Shown here piece by piece: positions 17,669-26,231 of a DNA stretch of 64,000 nucleotides; position 1 is the first letter of the stretch; each line of letters starts with the position of its first letter. The notes below the pieces were generated by a model, which was not told the origin of the DNA, did no database searches, and saw only the letters and a list, made by a program, of their open reading frames with translations. The position numbers were made by a program, and so were the translations under genes. This stretch comes from Chloroflexota bacterium (lineage in GTDB: Bacteria > Chloroflexota > Anaerolineae > J036 > Brachytrichaceae): assembly GCA_021788625.1 (NCBI GenBank), contig JAJYKL010000008.1:16972-80971 (forward strand). Reading direction: 5' to 3'.

Positions 17669-18769
17669 ATGAGTGCGAAAACCAACTCATTGCCTGCGAC
17701 GATGCAGGCTGTCGTCTGTCATGGACCACGCGACTATCGGCTGGAGGAGTGGCCGGTGCCCACCCCCAGACCCGGCGAGGTGCTGGTGCAGATCAAGTCG
17801 GTCGGCATCTGTGCGAGCGACCTGAAGTGTTATCTCGGAGCAGCGCTTTTTTGGGGTGACAGTTACCGCGAGGGGTACTGCCAGCCACCGGTCATCCCTG
17901 GTCATGAGTTCGTTGGCGAGGTGGTGGCGCTCGGCGAAGGCGCTGGTCAGAAGTATGGTCTGGGCATGGGCGATCTGGCCATCTCGGAACAGATCGTACC
18001 GTGCTGGAACTGCCGCTTTTGCAAACGGGGCCAGTACTGGATGTGCCAGAATGGTTCCGTATATGGTTTCCGCCAAAATGCCTTCGGCGCCATGGCCCAA
18101 TACATGCTGTTCCCCAGCGCGGCCATCAACTACAAAGTGCCCCCCAGCATCCCACTGCAGTATGCTCCCTACATCGAGCCGCTGGCATGCGGTATCCATG
18201 CCGTGGAACGAGGAAACATCCAGTTCGAAGACGTGGTGGTGATTGCCGGCGCCGGACCGCTGGGACTGGGCATGGTCGCTGCGGCCCGGCTGAAGCATCC
18301 GCGCCTGCTCATCGTGCTGGATATTGACGATCGCCGCCTGCGCGTAGCCCAGGCATGTGGTGCTGACCTGACGCTCAACCCGAAGCAGGTGGATGTCGTG
18401 GATGAAGTGGTGAAACGGACCGACGGATATGGTTGCGACGTTTATATCGAGGCCACTGGCCATCCCTCTGCGGTAGAGCAGGGGTTACGCATGATCCGTC
18501 GGTTGGGCACTTTTGTCGAATTTAGCGTGATGCGTGAAGCGGTCACGACCGACTGGACGGTCATCGGTGACACCAAAGAGCTGAACATTCACGGTGCGCA
18601 TTTAGGTCCCTATTGCTACCCGATAGCGATCGACATGCTGGCGAAAGGCATGCTGCCCATGGAGCAGATCATCACCCACCAGTTGCCGCTCTCGGCGTTC
18701 CAGCAAGGCATCGACCTGGTTGCGGCTGGTAATCAGTCGATCAAGGTGACTCTCATCCCAGGGGAATAG
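17669..18769 (+). CDS. Zinc-dependent medium-chain dehydrogenase, likely erythritol/L-threitol or related polyol dehydrogenase
   Basis: From ATG 17669 (GGGAGGG 8 nt upstream) this is 366 residues. Catalytic-zinc residues lie in GICASDLK and PGHEFVGEVV, and the structural-zinc cluster C-x2-C-x2-C-x7-C is intact in PCWNCRFCKRGQYWMC. The NAD-binding GAGPLGLG motif follows, and an acidic residue in VLDIDDRR indicates NAD rather than NADP. The stretch KCYLGAALFWGDSYREGYCQ resembles the tetritol dehydrogenase subfamily (EltD type) as I remember it. It would oxidise erythritol or L-threitol to erythrulose. A TIM-barrel isomerase-like gene follows 47 bp downstream. Substrate assignment is inference. 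Confidence 0.8.
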   Translation: MSAKTNSLPATMQAVVCHGPRDYRLEEWPVPTPRPGEVLVQIKSVGICASDLKCYLGAALFWGDSYREGYCQPPVIPGHEFVGEVVALGEGAGQKYGLGMGDLAISEQIVPCWNCRFCKRGQYWMCQNGSVYGFRQNAFGAMAQYMLFPSAAINYKVPPSIPLQYAPYIEPLACGIHAVERGNIQFEDVVVIAGAGPLGLGMVAAARLKHPRLLIVLDIDDRRLRVAQACGADLTLNPKQVDVVDEVVKRTDGYGCDVYIEATGHPSAVEQGLRMIRRLGTFVEFSVMREAVTTDWTVIGDTKELNIHGAHLGPYCYPIAIDMLAKGMLPMEQIITHQLPLSAFQQGIDLVAAGNQSIKVTLIPGE

Positions 18770-18816
18770 AGATTCGAGACTGAATACAAAAGATTGCGAT
18801 TTGCAGAAGGAGTTGG

Positions 18817-19659
18817 ATGGCACTCTCGATTACGACCGATTTTGCGCGAGACACAGGAAACCCGGAACCCTACCTGCGCGAAATTGCCGAAGCGGGCTTT
18901 TCGCACATCCACTGGTGTCACCACTGGAATACTGACTTCGTGTACAGCTCCGCGGAGATCGATCAGATCGGAATCTGGTTGCGCGCATTTGGACTGAAGC
19001 TGCTCGATATTCATGCTTCGGATGGCCGCGAGAAGAAGTGGACCTCCGAGCGTGAGTACGAGCGTCTGGCCGGTGTGGAGCTGGTGCGTAATCGCATCGA
19101 TATGGCGTCCGCACTCGGGGCGGATGCCATCGTCATGCACGTGCCCGACTTCAGCGACCCACCCACTGGCGACCCCCACTGGGCACAACTGCTCAAGTCG
19201 GTCGACGCACTGGAGTCCTATGCAGACGAGCATTACGTCCGTATAGCAATCGAGAACGGCAGCGACAACAGTGTGGCGACCATCGAGCGGCTATATGGAC
19301 TTTACAGTTCCGATTATCTGGGCATGTGCTACGACTGTGGTCACGGTAACCTGACGGGGCATGGACTGGACCAACTGGCGCGCTTGAAAGATCGTCTCTA
19401 TGTGGTTCACCTGCATGATAACGACGGGACGGCTGACCAGCATAACTTGCCTTTTACTGGCACGGTGGACTGGCCACGTCTTGCGGGGTTGCTGGCGAAC
19501 TCATCCTACCGGAAGCCGATCAGTATGGAGTCGAATATGCACCGTTCCGGAATCGCTGACGATCGCGCATTCCTGCAAAAAGCGTTTGCTGCGGGCACAC
19601 GCCTGTCGGGGATGGTGGACGTGGCACGCCCCGATGCAACCCACGCCCCACCGGCATGA
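18817..19659 (+). CDS. Sugar phosphate isomerase/epimerase-like TIM-barrel protein
   Basis: A 280-residue AP-endonuclease-2/xylose-isomerase-like TIM barrel. Metal ligands typical of the family appear in order: a Glu in IAIENGSD, an Asp/His pair in CYDCGHGNL, HLHDNDGTADQHNLPF and the final Glu in ISMESNMHR. It starts with ATG behind AAGGAG. It probably isomerises or epimerises a ketose or ketose phosphate in the cytoplasm. Its coupling to a polyol dehydrogenase suggests it acts on the resulting ketose (for example erythrulose or a phosphate of it), but this cannot be proved from sequence. The gene ends convergently with the pentapeptide-repeat gene. Confidence 0.85.
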   Translation: MALSITTDFARDTGNPEPYLREIAEAGFSHIHWCHHWNTDFVYSSAEIDQIGIWLRAFGLKLLDIHASDGREKKWTSEREYERLAGVELVRNRIDMASALGADAIVMHVPDFSDPPTGDPHWAQLLKSVDALESYADEHYVRIAIENGSDNSVATIERLYGLYSSDYLGMCYDCGHGNLTGHGLDQLARLKDRLYVVHLHDNDGTADQHNLPFTGTVDWPRLAGLLANSSYRKPISMESNMHRSGIADDRAFLQKAFAAGTRLSGMVDVARPDATHAPPA

Positions 19660-19772
19660 CGGCCTGTTGGTTCGCACATGGTGGCACCGGTACGGCGCTG
19701 GCTGGATGCCAGGTGAGTAGCGAATGGTTGAAGGGGACTTGATCCATCTGGCATGAGGTGCCAGCGTGTTGG

Positions 19773-20564
19773 TTAAGATCCATCCGCTTCCACTTTGATT
19801 GTCTCGGGGGGTGGGGTAAATCCTCTAGGCCAGTGTGTGCCCGTGTTGTATCGAGCTCCATTGAGTGTTGCTCCACTCAGATCGGCTCCACTCAGGTCAG
19901 CACCTTCCAGATTGGTCTCAGACAGGTCTGCTCCCATCATACAGGCCTCTTCCAGGTTGGCTCCGCTCAGGTTGGCTTTGCGCAAGGTGGCCCTGAAGAA
20001 CATGGCCCACTTCGCATTAGCCTTGCATAAGCTGGCTTCGCTCAAATCGGCCATCAGGTGAGTTCCTGTCAGCTCAGCACCATCCAGCTTGACTCGGATG
20101 AGGATGGCATCATTCAGGAAGGCTCCACTCAGCTCAGCTTTGCTGAGATCGGCCTCCGTGAGATTGGCTCCGTCCAGGCTGGCACTGCTCAGATCAGCTC
20201 CCGCGATGATGGCACCACGAAGGTCAGCTCCATTGAGTGTTGCGCCTACCAGGATGGCATGCAACAGATTGGCACAGTGTAAATTAGCGTAGTTCAGAAT
20301 CGCTCCTTTTTCCCCGTCTGCAGACCGGCCCAGATCTACGCCTCGCAGATCAGTCTCATGCAGATCGGCTCGCAGCAGGCTATCTCGACGCCCGCTGGCA
20401 GCCCACGTCAGGGCGACCTGAATCCAATGTTTACGTTTTGCGTCGAGCGACAGTCCGCACCCAAAATGGTACCAGGGCCGGCTGTGTAGCCAGACCTCCA
20501 GAGCAGCGCAAACAAAAACACCTAGAATAGCACCGGCCATCAGCCAGAACAGGTCATTGTTCAT
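19773..20564 (-). CDS. Membrane-anchored pentapeptide-repeat protein
   Basis: From ATG 20564 (AAGGAGG 8 nt upstream) the product is 263 residues. One hydrophobic helix near the N-terminus (MAGAILGVFVCAALEVWL) is followed by a long block of A-[DN]-L-x-x pentapeptides from about residue 70 to 240 (for example ADLRGAIIAGADLSSASLDG), which would fold as a right-handed quadrilateral beta-helix. The tail is short and acidic. Most such proteins have unknown function; soluble ones such as Qnr/MfpA mimic DNA, but a membrane anchor makes that unlikely here. The periodic codons make several other frames look open across it; those are shadows. Confidence 0.88.
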   Translation of the reverse strand: MNNDLFWLMAGAILGVFVCAALEVWLHSRPWYHFGCGLSLDAKRKHWIQVALTWAASGRRDSLLRADLHETDLRGVDLGRSADGEKGAILNYANLHCANLLHAILVGATLNGADLRGAIIAGADLSSASLDGANLTEADLSKAELSGAFLNDAILIRVKLDGAELTGTHLMADLSEASLCKANAKWAMFFRATLRKANLSGANLEEACMMGADLSETNLEGADLSGADLSGATLNGARYNTGTHWPRGFTPPPETIKVEADGS

Positions 20565-20870
20565 TGGCTTAGCCTCCTTCCATATCGTGCCCAATCGGAC
20601 TCACTTGCCACACATCTTCAGGTGAGCCTTTATACGGAATCAAAACCTCTATCTGCCATGTCAGGAAGGGGCGATTGATCCGTTTATACCGTTCACCTCA
20701 GTTTGGTTAATCGGACTCATGCGAGACATGTCTAGAACATAAGATGGTTGGAAGGATTACGGAGCAAGCACAACGTAGCCATCCGATCTCACCATAGATT
20801 ATTATACTGGTCTAGAAGGCAGATGAATCAGGATTGTTCACCACACATTTCGTAGAACATAAGTGTCAGT
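20565..20870. other. Divergent intergenic region, A+T-rich
   Basis: About 300 bp between the pentapeptide gene and the zinc-ribbon gene. It contains ATTATA at 20801-20806 (TATAAT on the minus strand), overlapping TATACT on the plus strand at 20804-20809, and CATAAG 7 nt before the ATG at 20871. I see no gene or RNA in it. Confidence 0.4.
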
Positions 20871-21482
20871 ATGCCACATCAACCATATTGGGCACCACGA
20901 GTAAAACAACAACTGATTTGGAAGTTATATGAAACAGATGCACAGGGCATCTGTGACGAAGAGCTCATCGACGAAGTCGGTTATGCGCTGCTGGCGCGAT
21001 GTGAAAGTTTCATTGCCGCCGTGGCGGCAGCACGCGGCAAGGTGTCCTGCCCATCATGCGGGGCAACGATTTTCCATGACCAGAAACCTGACACCGTCCT
21101 GATGTGTGCAGAGTGTGGCTGGGAAATGACGTGGGCTGATTTCTTCCACTCGTTTCAACACCAGCAACTATACGGAGCTGATCCGGTACTTGATCTCTTC
21201 CGTTCGTTTACCGGCGGGTTCCTAAAAGCCCGCTCCGGGCGGGAAAAGATGGTGTTGATCGATCAACTCATCCACGGCTTTCACCTGTCGCTGCTTGGTC
21301 AGCCCACACGCACGACCGGTGTCAATCTGATCGAGGGAAACTACCGCGAAGTGGTGCATTTTCTGGACAGCTTGAGTTACGGCGAGGCCAGCACCTCGGG
21401 CCTACATGACACACATGAAAGCTGGCGCGCCAAAATCAACCGAACAGCTGAAGAGTGGCACGATGACCGGCTCAAGCTTTAG
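20871..21482 (+). CDS. Unknown protein with a central zinc ribbon
   Basis: A 203-residue soluble protein I do not recognise. The N-terminal third (PYWAPRVKQQLIWKLYETDAQG... DEVGYALLARCESF) resembles a small helical DNA-binding or regulatory segment. It is followed by a clear zinc ribbon, CPSCGATIF and CAECGWEM, with two C-x2-C pairs 17 residues apart. The C-terminal half is helical with HGFHLSLLGQPTRTTGVNLIEG. No Shine-Dalgarno is visible; CATAAG lies 7 nt before the ATG. Its stop overlaps the convergent uronate isomerase stop by 4 bp. Possible roles are nucleic-acid binding or scaffolding; no specific function is claimed. Confidence 0.7.
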   Translation: MPHQPYWAPRVKQQLIWKLYETDAQGICDEELIDEVGYALLARCESFIAAVAAARGKVSCPSCGATIFHDQKPDTVLMCAECGWEMTWADFFHSFQHQQLYGADPVLDLFRSFTGGFLKARSGREKMVLIDQLIHGFHLSLLGQPTRTTGVNLIEGNYREVVHFLDSLSYGEASTSGLHDTHESWRAKINRTAEEWHDDRLKL

Positions 21483-22732
21483 CTTCGGTCGCGACCCGCA
21501 AAGCGCCAGAAATTATTAGCCAGCAGATCGGCCACATCCCGCTCGATCTCGGCGCGTTCCAGGCGCCATCCGGTGCTCATTACCTCAGCATATTTATCCA
21601 CCAGCACGCGTGCAATAATGGCGCGCGAGTGTGCCCACTTGTAAATGACCTGCTCCAGCACTCGCGCATCAGAGTGTTGCGGAATGAAGCTGGTGCCCAG
21701 CATTTCCACACGCATGCGCGTGATGTCCTCGATGATCACCGGGTTGTTCATGAACCACCAACAACCGAAAATCATCAGATTATGGAACTTGCGCGCGAGC
21801 ACGATCAACTCATGCTGATTCTCGCGCGAGAGCACCGTAACCAGGAACCGGTTGGCAGGAAACTCGCGCGCCAGACGTGTCACGGATGTCAGGTCGGCGC
21901 GGCCCGACGCGTCGCCTGCCAGGCGTAACGCTGGGTTCACCAGCCGGTCCGATCCGATCATCATGGCAAAGGGAATGCCGGCTTCCCGGCATACTGGCAG
22001 GATGCATTGCTGCAGCATCTGAGTAGCCGTCGAAGCATCAGGGTAGGTGAAGGTGGGAGGTAGAGACACGGCCATATAGAGTGGGTTGATACGTTGCACC
22101 CACTCATGCAGGAAACGTCGGACTTCGTCGGTTGATTCACCTTTGAAATCGTGTGTCACGCGATAGCCCCAGCCCTGTAGTCGCGTCACGGCTTCGTCCC
22201 ATCCGCGTAACAGGGGATCGATGCGCAATGCGGCGTGAAAGCCCGCCATGATGTGCACGCCTTTTTCCCAGTACGGTCGCTCGGCATCGTCGAATGGGTC
22301 GTTGGTCATCACCACGTCTGAGATGTTTGCCAACTTGAGCGCACGCCGCACGGCTTCTTCGGACGTCACGCCTGCCAGTGCCTTGCGGTAGGCTGGCAGG
22401 TCGCGCGATGACAGGTCCATGCCCAGCGCCTGGAGCGAGGTGAGCACACCGTATTCGGCTTCACTTACCGGCGAGTGTTCAACGAACAGCTTTTGCCAGA
22501 TGTGTGCCGCCTGTTGCTCCACAGGCCAGTCGTAGAACACGTCGGGTGGTACATCTGACCAGCGCATGACCTCGGCGACCAGGTAGTGATAGGTGAGTAG
22601 CGAGTCGACACCCCACAGCAGCAGGTTGCCCATGTTGGGTGAATAGAGGTGCGTGTGCATGTCGGTGATCGGCTGTGCCTTGACCACCTCGTGCACCACA
22701 CGCGCGAGTTCGTCCTGTCGTTGGATTACCAT
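21479..22732 (-). CDS. Uronate isomerase-like amidohydrolase
   Basis: A 417-residue protein of the glucuronate/galacturonate isomerase (UxaC) group of the amidohydrolase superfamily. The metal-binding THLYSPNMGNLLLWGVD follows ITDMH near the N-terminus, and other family features are WSDVPPDVFYDWP, VVMTNDPFDD and a late FGCWWFMNNPVIIEDITRMR. Classical UxaC is about 470 residues, so this is a shorter relative and could act on another uronate or be a hydrolase. It starts with ATG preceded by TACAAT 7 nt upstream and no Shine-Dalgarno, so the transcript may be leaderless. A phosphoribosyltransferase gene ends 24 bp upstream on the same strand. Confidence 0.8.
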   Translation of the reverse strand: MVIQRQDELARVVHEVVKAQPITDMHTHLYSPNMGNLLLWGVDSLLTYHYLVAEVMRWSDVPPDVFYDWPVEQQAAHIWQKLFVEHSPVSEAEYGVLTSLQALGMDLSSRDLPAYRKALAGVTSEEAVRRALKLANISDVVMTNDPFDDAERPYWEKGVHIMAGFHAALRIDPLLRGWDEAVTRLQGWGYRVTHDFKGESTDEVRRFLHEWVQRINPLYMAVSLPPTFTYPDASTATQMLQQCILPVCREAGIPFAMMIGSDRLVNPALRLAGDASGRADLTSVTRLAREFPANRFLVTVLSRENQHELIVLARKFHNLMIFGCWWFMNNPVIIEDITRMRVEMLGTSFIPQHSDARVLEQVIYKWAHSRAIIARVLVDKYAEVMSTGWRLERAEIERDVADLLANNFWRFAGRDRS

Positions 22733-22739
22733 ATCCGTG

Positions 22740-22745
22740 ATTGTA
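22740..22745 (-). promoter_or_regulatory. Candidate leaderless promoter (-10) of the uronate isomerase-like gene
   Basis: TACAAT on the minus strand ends 7 nt before ATG 22732, with no Shine-Dalgarno. It lies in the 24-bp gap after the phosphoribosyltransferase stop. No -35 is evident. Confidence 0.45.
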
Positions 22746-22756
22746 GTGCGGCTGGC

Positions 22757-23437
22757 TCAGGCGCCTCCGCGCCCGCTGATTCCGGAAAGGTGCGCGCCGC
22801 GTCGCGCAGCGGAGGACAGCGCCGCGATCACCTGTTCATCGCTGACCTGACCAAAGTCGTCATAAAAGTTGCCTACGGCAAGGAACGGCTCAGGAGCAAC
22901 AAGGAAAAGACACTCGTCACATTCGCCTTCCAGAAGCGAAACCGTCTCATGAGGGCCTACTGGTACAGCTAGCACCAGCTGCGAAGGTCTGGCTTTCCGT
23001 ACCGCGCGTAGCGCGGCGATGGTGGTTGCCCCAGTCGCGATACCGTCGTCGACTACGATGACGGTGTGTCCCTCCAGCGGGCAGGCCGGGCGACCTTGAC
23101 GATAGAGTACTTCACGTCGCTTGATTTCACGCACCTGTGCGTCGCGCAAGCACGCGATGTACTGGGGTGGGAGATCCAGTTCGGCCACAATGAAATCGTT
23201 GAGGTACAGAGTGCCATCGGCCGCGACGGCGCCCATGGCGAGCTCGGGCTGCTGGGGAGCGCTGAGCTTGCGGGCTGTGCAGACATCCAGTGGGGCTTCG
23301 AGTGCGCGTGCCACCTCAGCCGCCACGATGACGCCTCCGCGTGGGATGCCCAGGACCGTCAGGTTGGCTGCACCCGCCAGGTGCTGCAGCGAATGAGCAA
23401 GCTGGCGACCTGCATCGCTCCGATCCATGAAAAACAT
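22757..23437 (-). CDS. Phosphoribosyltransferase-domain protein
   Basis: A 226-residue type I phosphoribosyltransferase fold. The PRPP-binding motif is VIVVDDGIATGATTIAALRAVR. The N-terminal GIPRGGVIVAAEVARALEAPL and the late FLVAPEPFLAVGNFYDDFGQVSDEQV are characteristic of a widespread uncharacterised group annotated as phosphoribosyltransferase, sometimes fused to hydrolases. No nucleobase specificity can be read. ATG 23437 has GGAG 9 nt upstream. It lies 4 bp after the ThpR-like gene on the minus strand and is probably co-transcribed with it. Confidence 0.88.
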   Translation of the reverse strand: MFFMDRSDAGRQLAHSLQHLAGAANLTVLGIPRGGVIVAAEVARALEAPLDVCTARKLSAPQQPELAMGAVAADGTLYLNDFIVAELDLPPQYIACLRDAQVREIKRREVLYRQGRPACPLEGHTVIVVDDGIATGATTIAALRAVRKARPSQLVLAVPVGPHETVSLLEGECDECLFLVAPEPFLAVGNFYDDFGQVSDEQVIAALSSAARRGAHLSGISGRGGA

Positions 23438-23441
23438 CTGC

Positions 23442-24017
23442 TCACTCCAACCTCACCTGTCCCAGTGGGGTGTAGAGGCTTCCCAATGGCCGGAGCTCAC
23501 TTTGGATCAGGCGAACCAGGTCTGCATGGATGACTCCATTCAGGTTAAGGTCCATTCGCCGCACCATCTCGCCAACCTGGCGGCGCTGGTTATAGTCCAC
23601 CTCGCGGCCGATGCGCCCCAGAGTCAGGTGTGGTGAAAATGGCCGATCATCGGGATCAAAGCCCAGGCGAGCACACTCGTTCTCGATGCGTTGCGCCAGT
23701 AATGTGGCCACCTGCACCTGACCTATCAGGCCCGCCCAGATAACGTTGGGTCGCTGGAAGTTTGGGAAGCACCCCGCGCCGCGCACAGTCAGATCGAACG
23801 GGGCAACCCCATTACAAGCTGCTTTCATGGCAGCCAGCACATGAGGCGTCCGCTCGGGCTCCATATCGCCCAGGAACTTCAAGGTCAGGTGGATGCTTCC
23901 AGATGCAACCCAGCGCACCACGCCACTGATCGGCTCGGCGCGCATGCGGCGCTGTAACTTCTCCAGTTCCGCTTTTACGTTAGCATCCAGCTCAATCGCG
24001 ATAAAGGTGCGTATCAC
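23442..24017 (-). CDS. thpR: RNA 2',3'-cyclic phosphodiesterase (2'-5' RNA ligase family)
   Basis: I place the start at GTG 24017, giving 191 residues beginning MIRTFIAIELDANVKAEL, which matches the family N-terminus; the ATG at 24056 would add 13 unrelated residues. The two catalytic H-x-T-x motifs are HLTLKFLG and HLTLGRIG. ThpR hydrolyses RNA 2',3'-cyclic phosphates and can join 2'-5' half-tRNAs in vitro. A -10-like GATAAT ends 6 nt before the GTG, and there is no Shine-Dalgarno, so the message looks leaderless. The phosphoribosyltransferase gene follows directly. Confidence 0.9.
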   Translation of the reverse strand: MIRTFIAIELDANVKAELEKLQRRMRAEPISGVVRWVASGSIHLTLKFLGDMEPERTPHVLAAMKAACNGVAPFDLTVRGAGCFPNFQRPNVIWAGLIGQVQVATLLAQRIENECARLGFDPDDRPFSPHLTLGRIGREVDYNQRRQVGEMVRRMDLNLNGVIHADLVRLIQSELRPLGSLYTPLGQVRLE

Positions 24018-24023
24018 ACTTCT

Positions 24024-24029
24024 ATTATC
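24024..24029 (-). promoter_or_regulatory. Candidate leaderless promoter (-10) of the thpR-like gene
   Basis: GATAAT on the minus strand ends 6 nt before GTG 24017, the start preferred from protein family alignment. That agreement between the protein start and the promoter position is the main support. Confidence 0.5.
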
Positions 24030-24235
24030 GTCTTGTCCTGCATAACCGATTGCCATTCATAAGTACCAGCCGCTATCAGAATCCAGGCCAGGCCCTGAGG
24101 CGGTGTGAGACTTTATGCAGTTTGGGTCAAGATGGCATTCACGATGCCCAGCGCCGTGTCGCCTGATGCAGTGCTCAAGCTGTATTCATGGACCGGACTT
24201 ACGTAATGGGCGAGATACGCGTCTGCATGCAAGAC

Positions 24236-25048
24236 TTATCCCTTGCGGCTGCCCACCCATATGTTCACCGTGGCATGCTGAGTTGATACACGATACTCGC
24301 TGAACTCAAAACCTGTCTTTATGAAAAGGTCAGCCACAGCGGGTCGGGTGAGCACAGGCAGGGCGGTTTCGCCGGCGGCGAGGTAGGCCAGTTGGATGGC
24401 GCGAACAGCGATAGTACGTTTATTCAAAGAGGCGGCAGAAACGACAATAAACGAACCGCCATCAACCAGCACACGTCTGGTTTCGCGAAATACCTGAGGG
24501 GAGTCGATAAACTCTGCCGGGAAGGCGCTGATGCACGCATGGAAAGAGTGATCAGCGAATGGTAGCGCATAGACGCTGGCATGCGCCAGTGCGACCGGCA
24601 CCCCTGCGCGTGCCAGGCGCTGCCTGGCCAGACTGCTCATTTGTGGTGAGAGATCCACACCATATGCACTATATCCGGCCTGCCGTAAAGCCAATTGCAG
24701 ATGCCCGGGGCCGTGTGCCAGCTCCAGGACTTCACGGGCCTCGCTGACGGGTGAAGTGGGTCCTCCAATAAACTGCATGGCCAGGTTACCCCAGGCTTGC
24801 CATTCCCCAAACGAAACGGCAGCGGCTACTGTATCGTAGGCGAAGGCGTACGTGGTGTATAGCTGACTATAGGCGAAGCGCAACAGGCGCCTGCGCAGAG
24901 GCGTGAACCAGTGCTGGAGATTAGCCATTTTCCACCGGTAGTACATCTCATTGCCCAGACGCTGGGCGTAATGTGCGGGTTGGGTGTCCAGGTCGCCCTG
25001 GATGACTCTGCCCGCCATGTTAACAATACACGATATGGCGGCGGTCAT
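24236..25048 (-). CDS. Class I SAM-dependent methyltransferase
   Basis: Up to 270 residues with a Rossmann methyltransferase core. Motif I is VLELAHGPGHLQLAL, motif II holds the acidic residue in GVDLSPQM, then HASVYALPFADHSFHACIS and the post-motif ETRRVLVDGGSFIVVSA, which is the pattern of small-molecule methyltransferases such as UbiE-like enzymes. The segment before it (RRRLLRFAYSQLYTTYAFAYDTVAAAVSFG) is the usual N-terminus of this group, so translation may really begin at ATG 25018 or ATG 24928 rather than 25048. Substrate unknown. It is divergent from the DUF2905 gene. Confidence 0.85.
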   Translation of the reverse strand: MTAAISCIVNMAGRVIQGDLDTQPAHYAQRLGNEMYYRWKMANLQHWFTPLRRRLLRFAYSQLYTTYAFAYDTVAAAVSFGEWQAWGNLAMQFIGGPTSPVSEAREVLELAHGPGHLQLALRQAGYSAYGVDLSPQMSSLARQRLARAGVPVALAHASVYALPFADHSFHACISAFPAEFIDSPQVFRETRRVLVDGGSFIVVSAASLNKRTIAVRAIQLAYLAAGETALPVLTRPAVADLFIKTGFEFSEYRVSTQHATVNIWVGSRKG

Positions 25049-25100
25049 AGAGTGGCCTACGGGCCGCTTTTCCCGGCTGCTCTACTGCCAGCGGATAGGA

Positions 25101-25106
25101 GATAAT
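25101..25106 (+). promoter_or_regulatory. Candidate leaderless promoter (-10) of the DUF2905 gene
   Basis: GATAAT ends 7 nt before GTG 25114. A G-rich stretch lies between, but it abuts the GTG and is too close to work as a Shine-Dalgarno for it. Confidence 0.45.
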
Positions 25107-25113
25107 AACGGGG

Positions 25114-25356
25114 GTGAGTGGTATGCAATGGAGTCCGATCACGAAGCTCCTGATCATCGGCGGCGTGGGATTGATAGCTCTGGGCCTGGTATGGCAATTT
25201 GGATCGCACTTCCTGCCATTCCTGGGGCACCTGCCCGGCGATATTGTCGTCAAACGCGATAACTTCCGCCTCTATTTTCCCCTTACGACGATGATTCTGG
25301 TCAGCATCGTGCTCACGCTGCTCGTTACGCTGCTGTCAAAGCTCCTTAACAAGTAA
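25114..25356 (+). CDS. DUF2905 family small membrane protein
   Basis: An 80-residue protein with two membrane helices flanking the family signature LGHLPGDIVVKRDNFRLYFPLTT. DUF2905 proteins are small, widespread and uncharacterised; in some bacteria they lie near ruvB or queA, which are not here. Translation begins at GTG 25114 or at the internal ATG 25123. It is divergent from a methyltransferase and 65 bp upstream of an endonuclease/phosphatase-like gene. Confidence 0.85.
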   Translation: MSGMQWSPITKLLIIGGVGLIALGLVWQFGSHFLPFLGHLPGDIVVKRDNFRLYFPLTTMILVSIVLTLLVTLLSKLLNK

Positions 25357-25421
25357 GGAGGAATCACACTGGCGTATTAAAATATAAGGGGGTATGTACC
25401 AACCCGGAGAATTCATTACGT

Positions 25422-26228
25422 ATGCCGCAGTTCAGAATTGTTACGTTTAACCTGCTCAATAAACCCTCACGCTGGGATGAGCGGCGCATTTTAATCACCA
25501 CCGAATTGGCGCAACTGTGTCCTGACCTGATCGCCCTGCAGGAAGTATCGCTGCCCGACAATAATGCGGCCTGGCTGGCCGAACAACTGAAACTGGCAGG
25601 CTGCGGTTTGTACACGGTGCATGTTTCGTCCAAGACTGGACCTTTACAAGGCCGAGAGGGCATCGCCATACTGAGCCGTTTGCCCGTGCAGCGTTGCCGA
25701 ACACTGGACCTGTTTTCGCAGGGCCGGGTGGCACAGCTCGTACAGGTAAAAATCGATGGGCAGTCCGTTATTTTGGCCAACGGTCACTTCTTCTTCCATG
25801 TGGTCGATCATGTGGAGCGGGTTCGCCAGGTGGAGCACTTTCTGAACTGGCTGGGAAGTACCCAGCACGGGATACCGACTATAGTATGTGGTGACTTTAA
25901 TGACACGCCTGCCTCGCGTTCCATTCATTTAATGCAGCAGCAATTCACCTCAGCGCACACGGCCCGTCATGGCCGCGAGCCGGAATACACCTGCCCAACA
26001 CCGCTCAAATACTCGTTTAGTAGCGTGCGGAATGTTTTCAGCCGCCTCGGTAATTGCCTTACGACAGGCTCCTTCCTGCCCTGGCGCGGCACGATTGACT
26101 ACATTTTCGTCAGCTCGCGCGTCAACGTAATGGAGTGCATGCCGGTGCTGAACCAGCCTGCACCGCACGATGACACGCTGTACCCCTCCGACCACATTGG
26201 TCTGACCGCCACCCTGTCGCTGAATTAA
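25422..26228 (+). CDS. Endonuclease/exonuclease/phosphatase family protein
   Basis: A 268-residue DNase I-like fold hydrolase. Metal and catalytic motifs occur in order: VTFNLLNKP (Asn), IALQEVSLP (Glu), VCGDFNDTPASR (Asp/Asn), TIDYIFVSS (Asp) and a final SDHIGLTATLS (Asp-His). No signal peptide or membrane helix is present. Such enzymes cleave phosphodiesters in nucleic acids, phospholipids or inositol phosphates; which one cannot be told. GGAG sits upstream of the ATG. Confidence 0.9.
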   Translation: MPQFRIVTFNLLNKPSRWDERRILITTELAQLCPDLIALQEVSLPDNNAAWLAEQLKLAGCGLYTVHVSSKTGPLQGREGIAILSRLPVQRCRTLDLFSQGRVAQLVQVKIDGQSVILANGHFFFHVVDHVERVRQVEHFLNWLGSTQHGIPTIVCGDFNDTPASRSIHLMQQQFTSAHTARHGREPEYTCPTPLKYSFSSVRNVFSRLGNCLTTGSFLPWRGTIDYIFVSSRVNVMECMPVLNQPAPHDDTLYPSDHIGLTATLSLN

Positions 26229-26231
26229 CGA

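Noticed and set aside
19758..20292. Several plus-strand frames opposite the pentapeptide-repeat gene
   Set aside because: They arise from the 15-bp periodicity of the pentapeptide repeats and look repetitive for that reason only.
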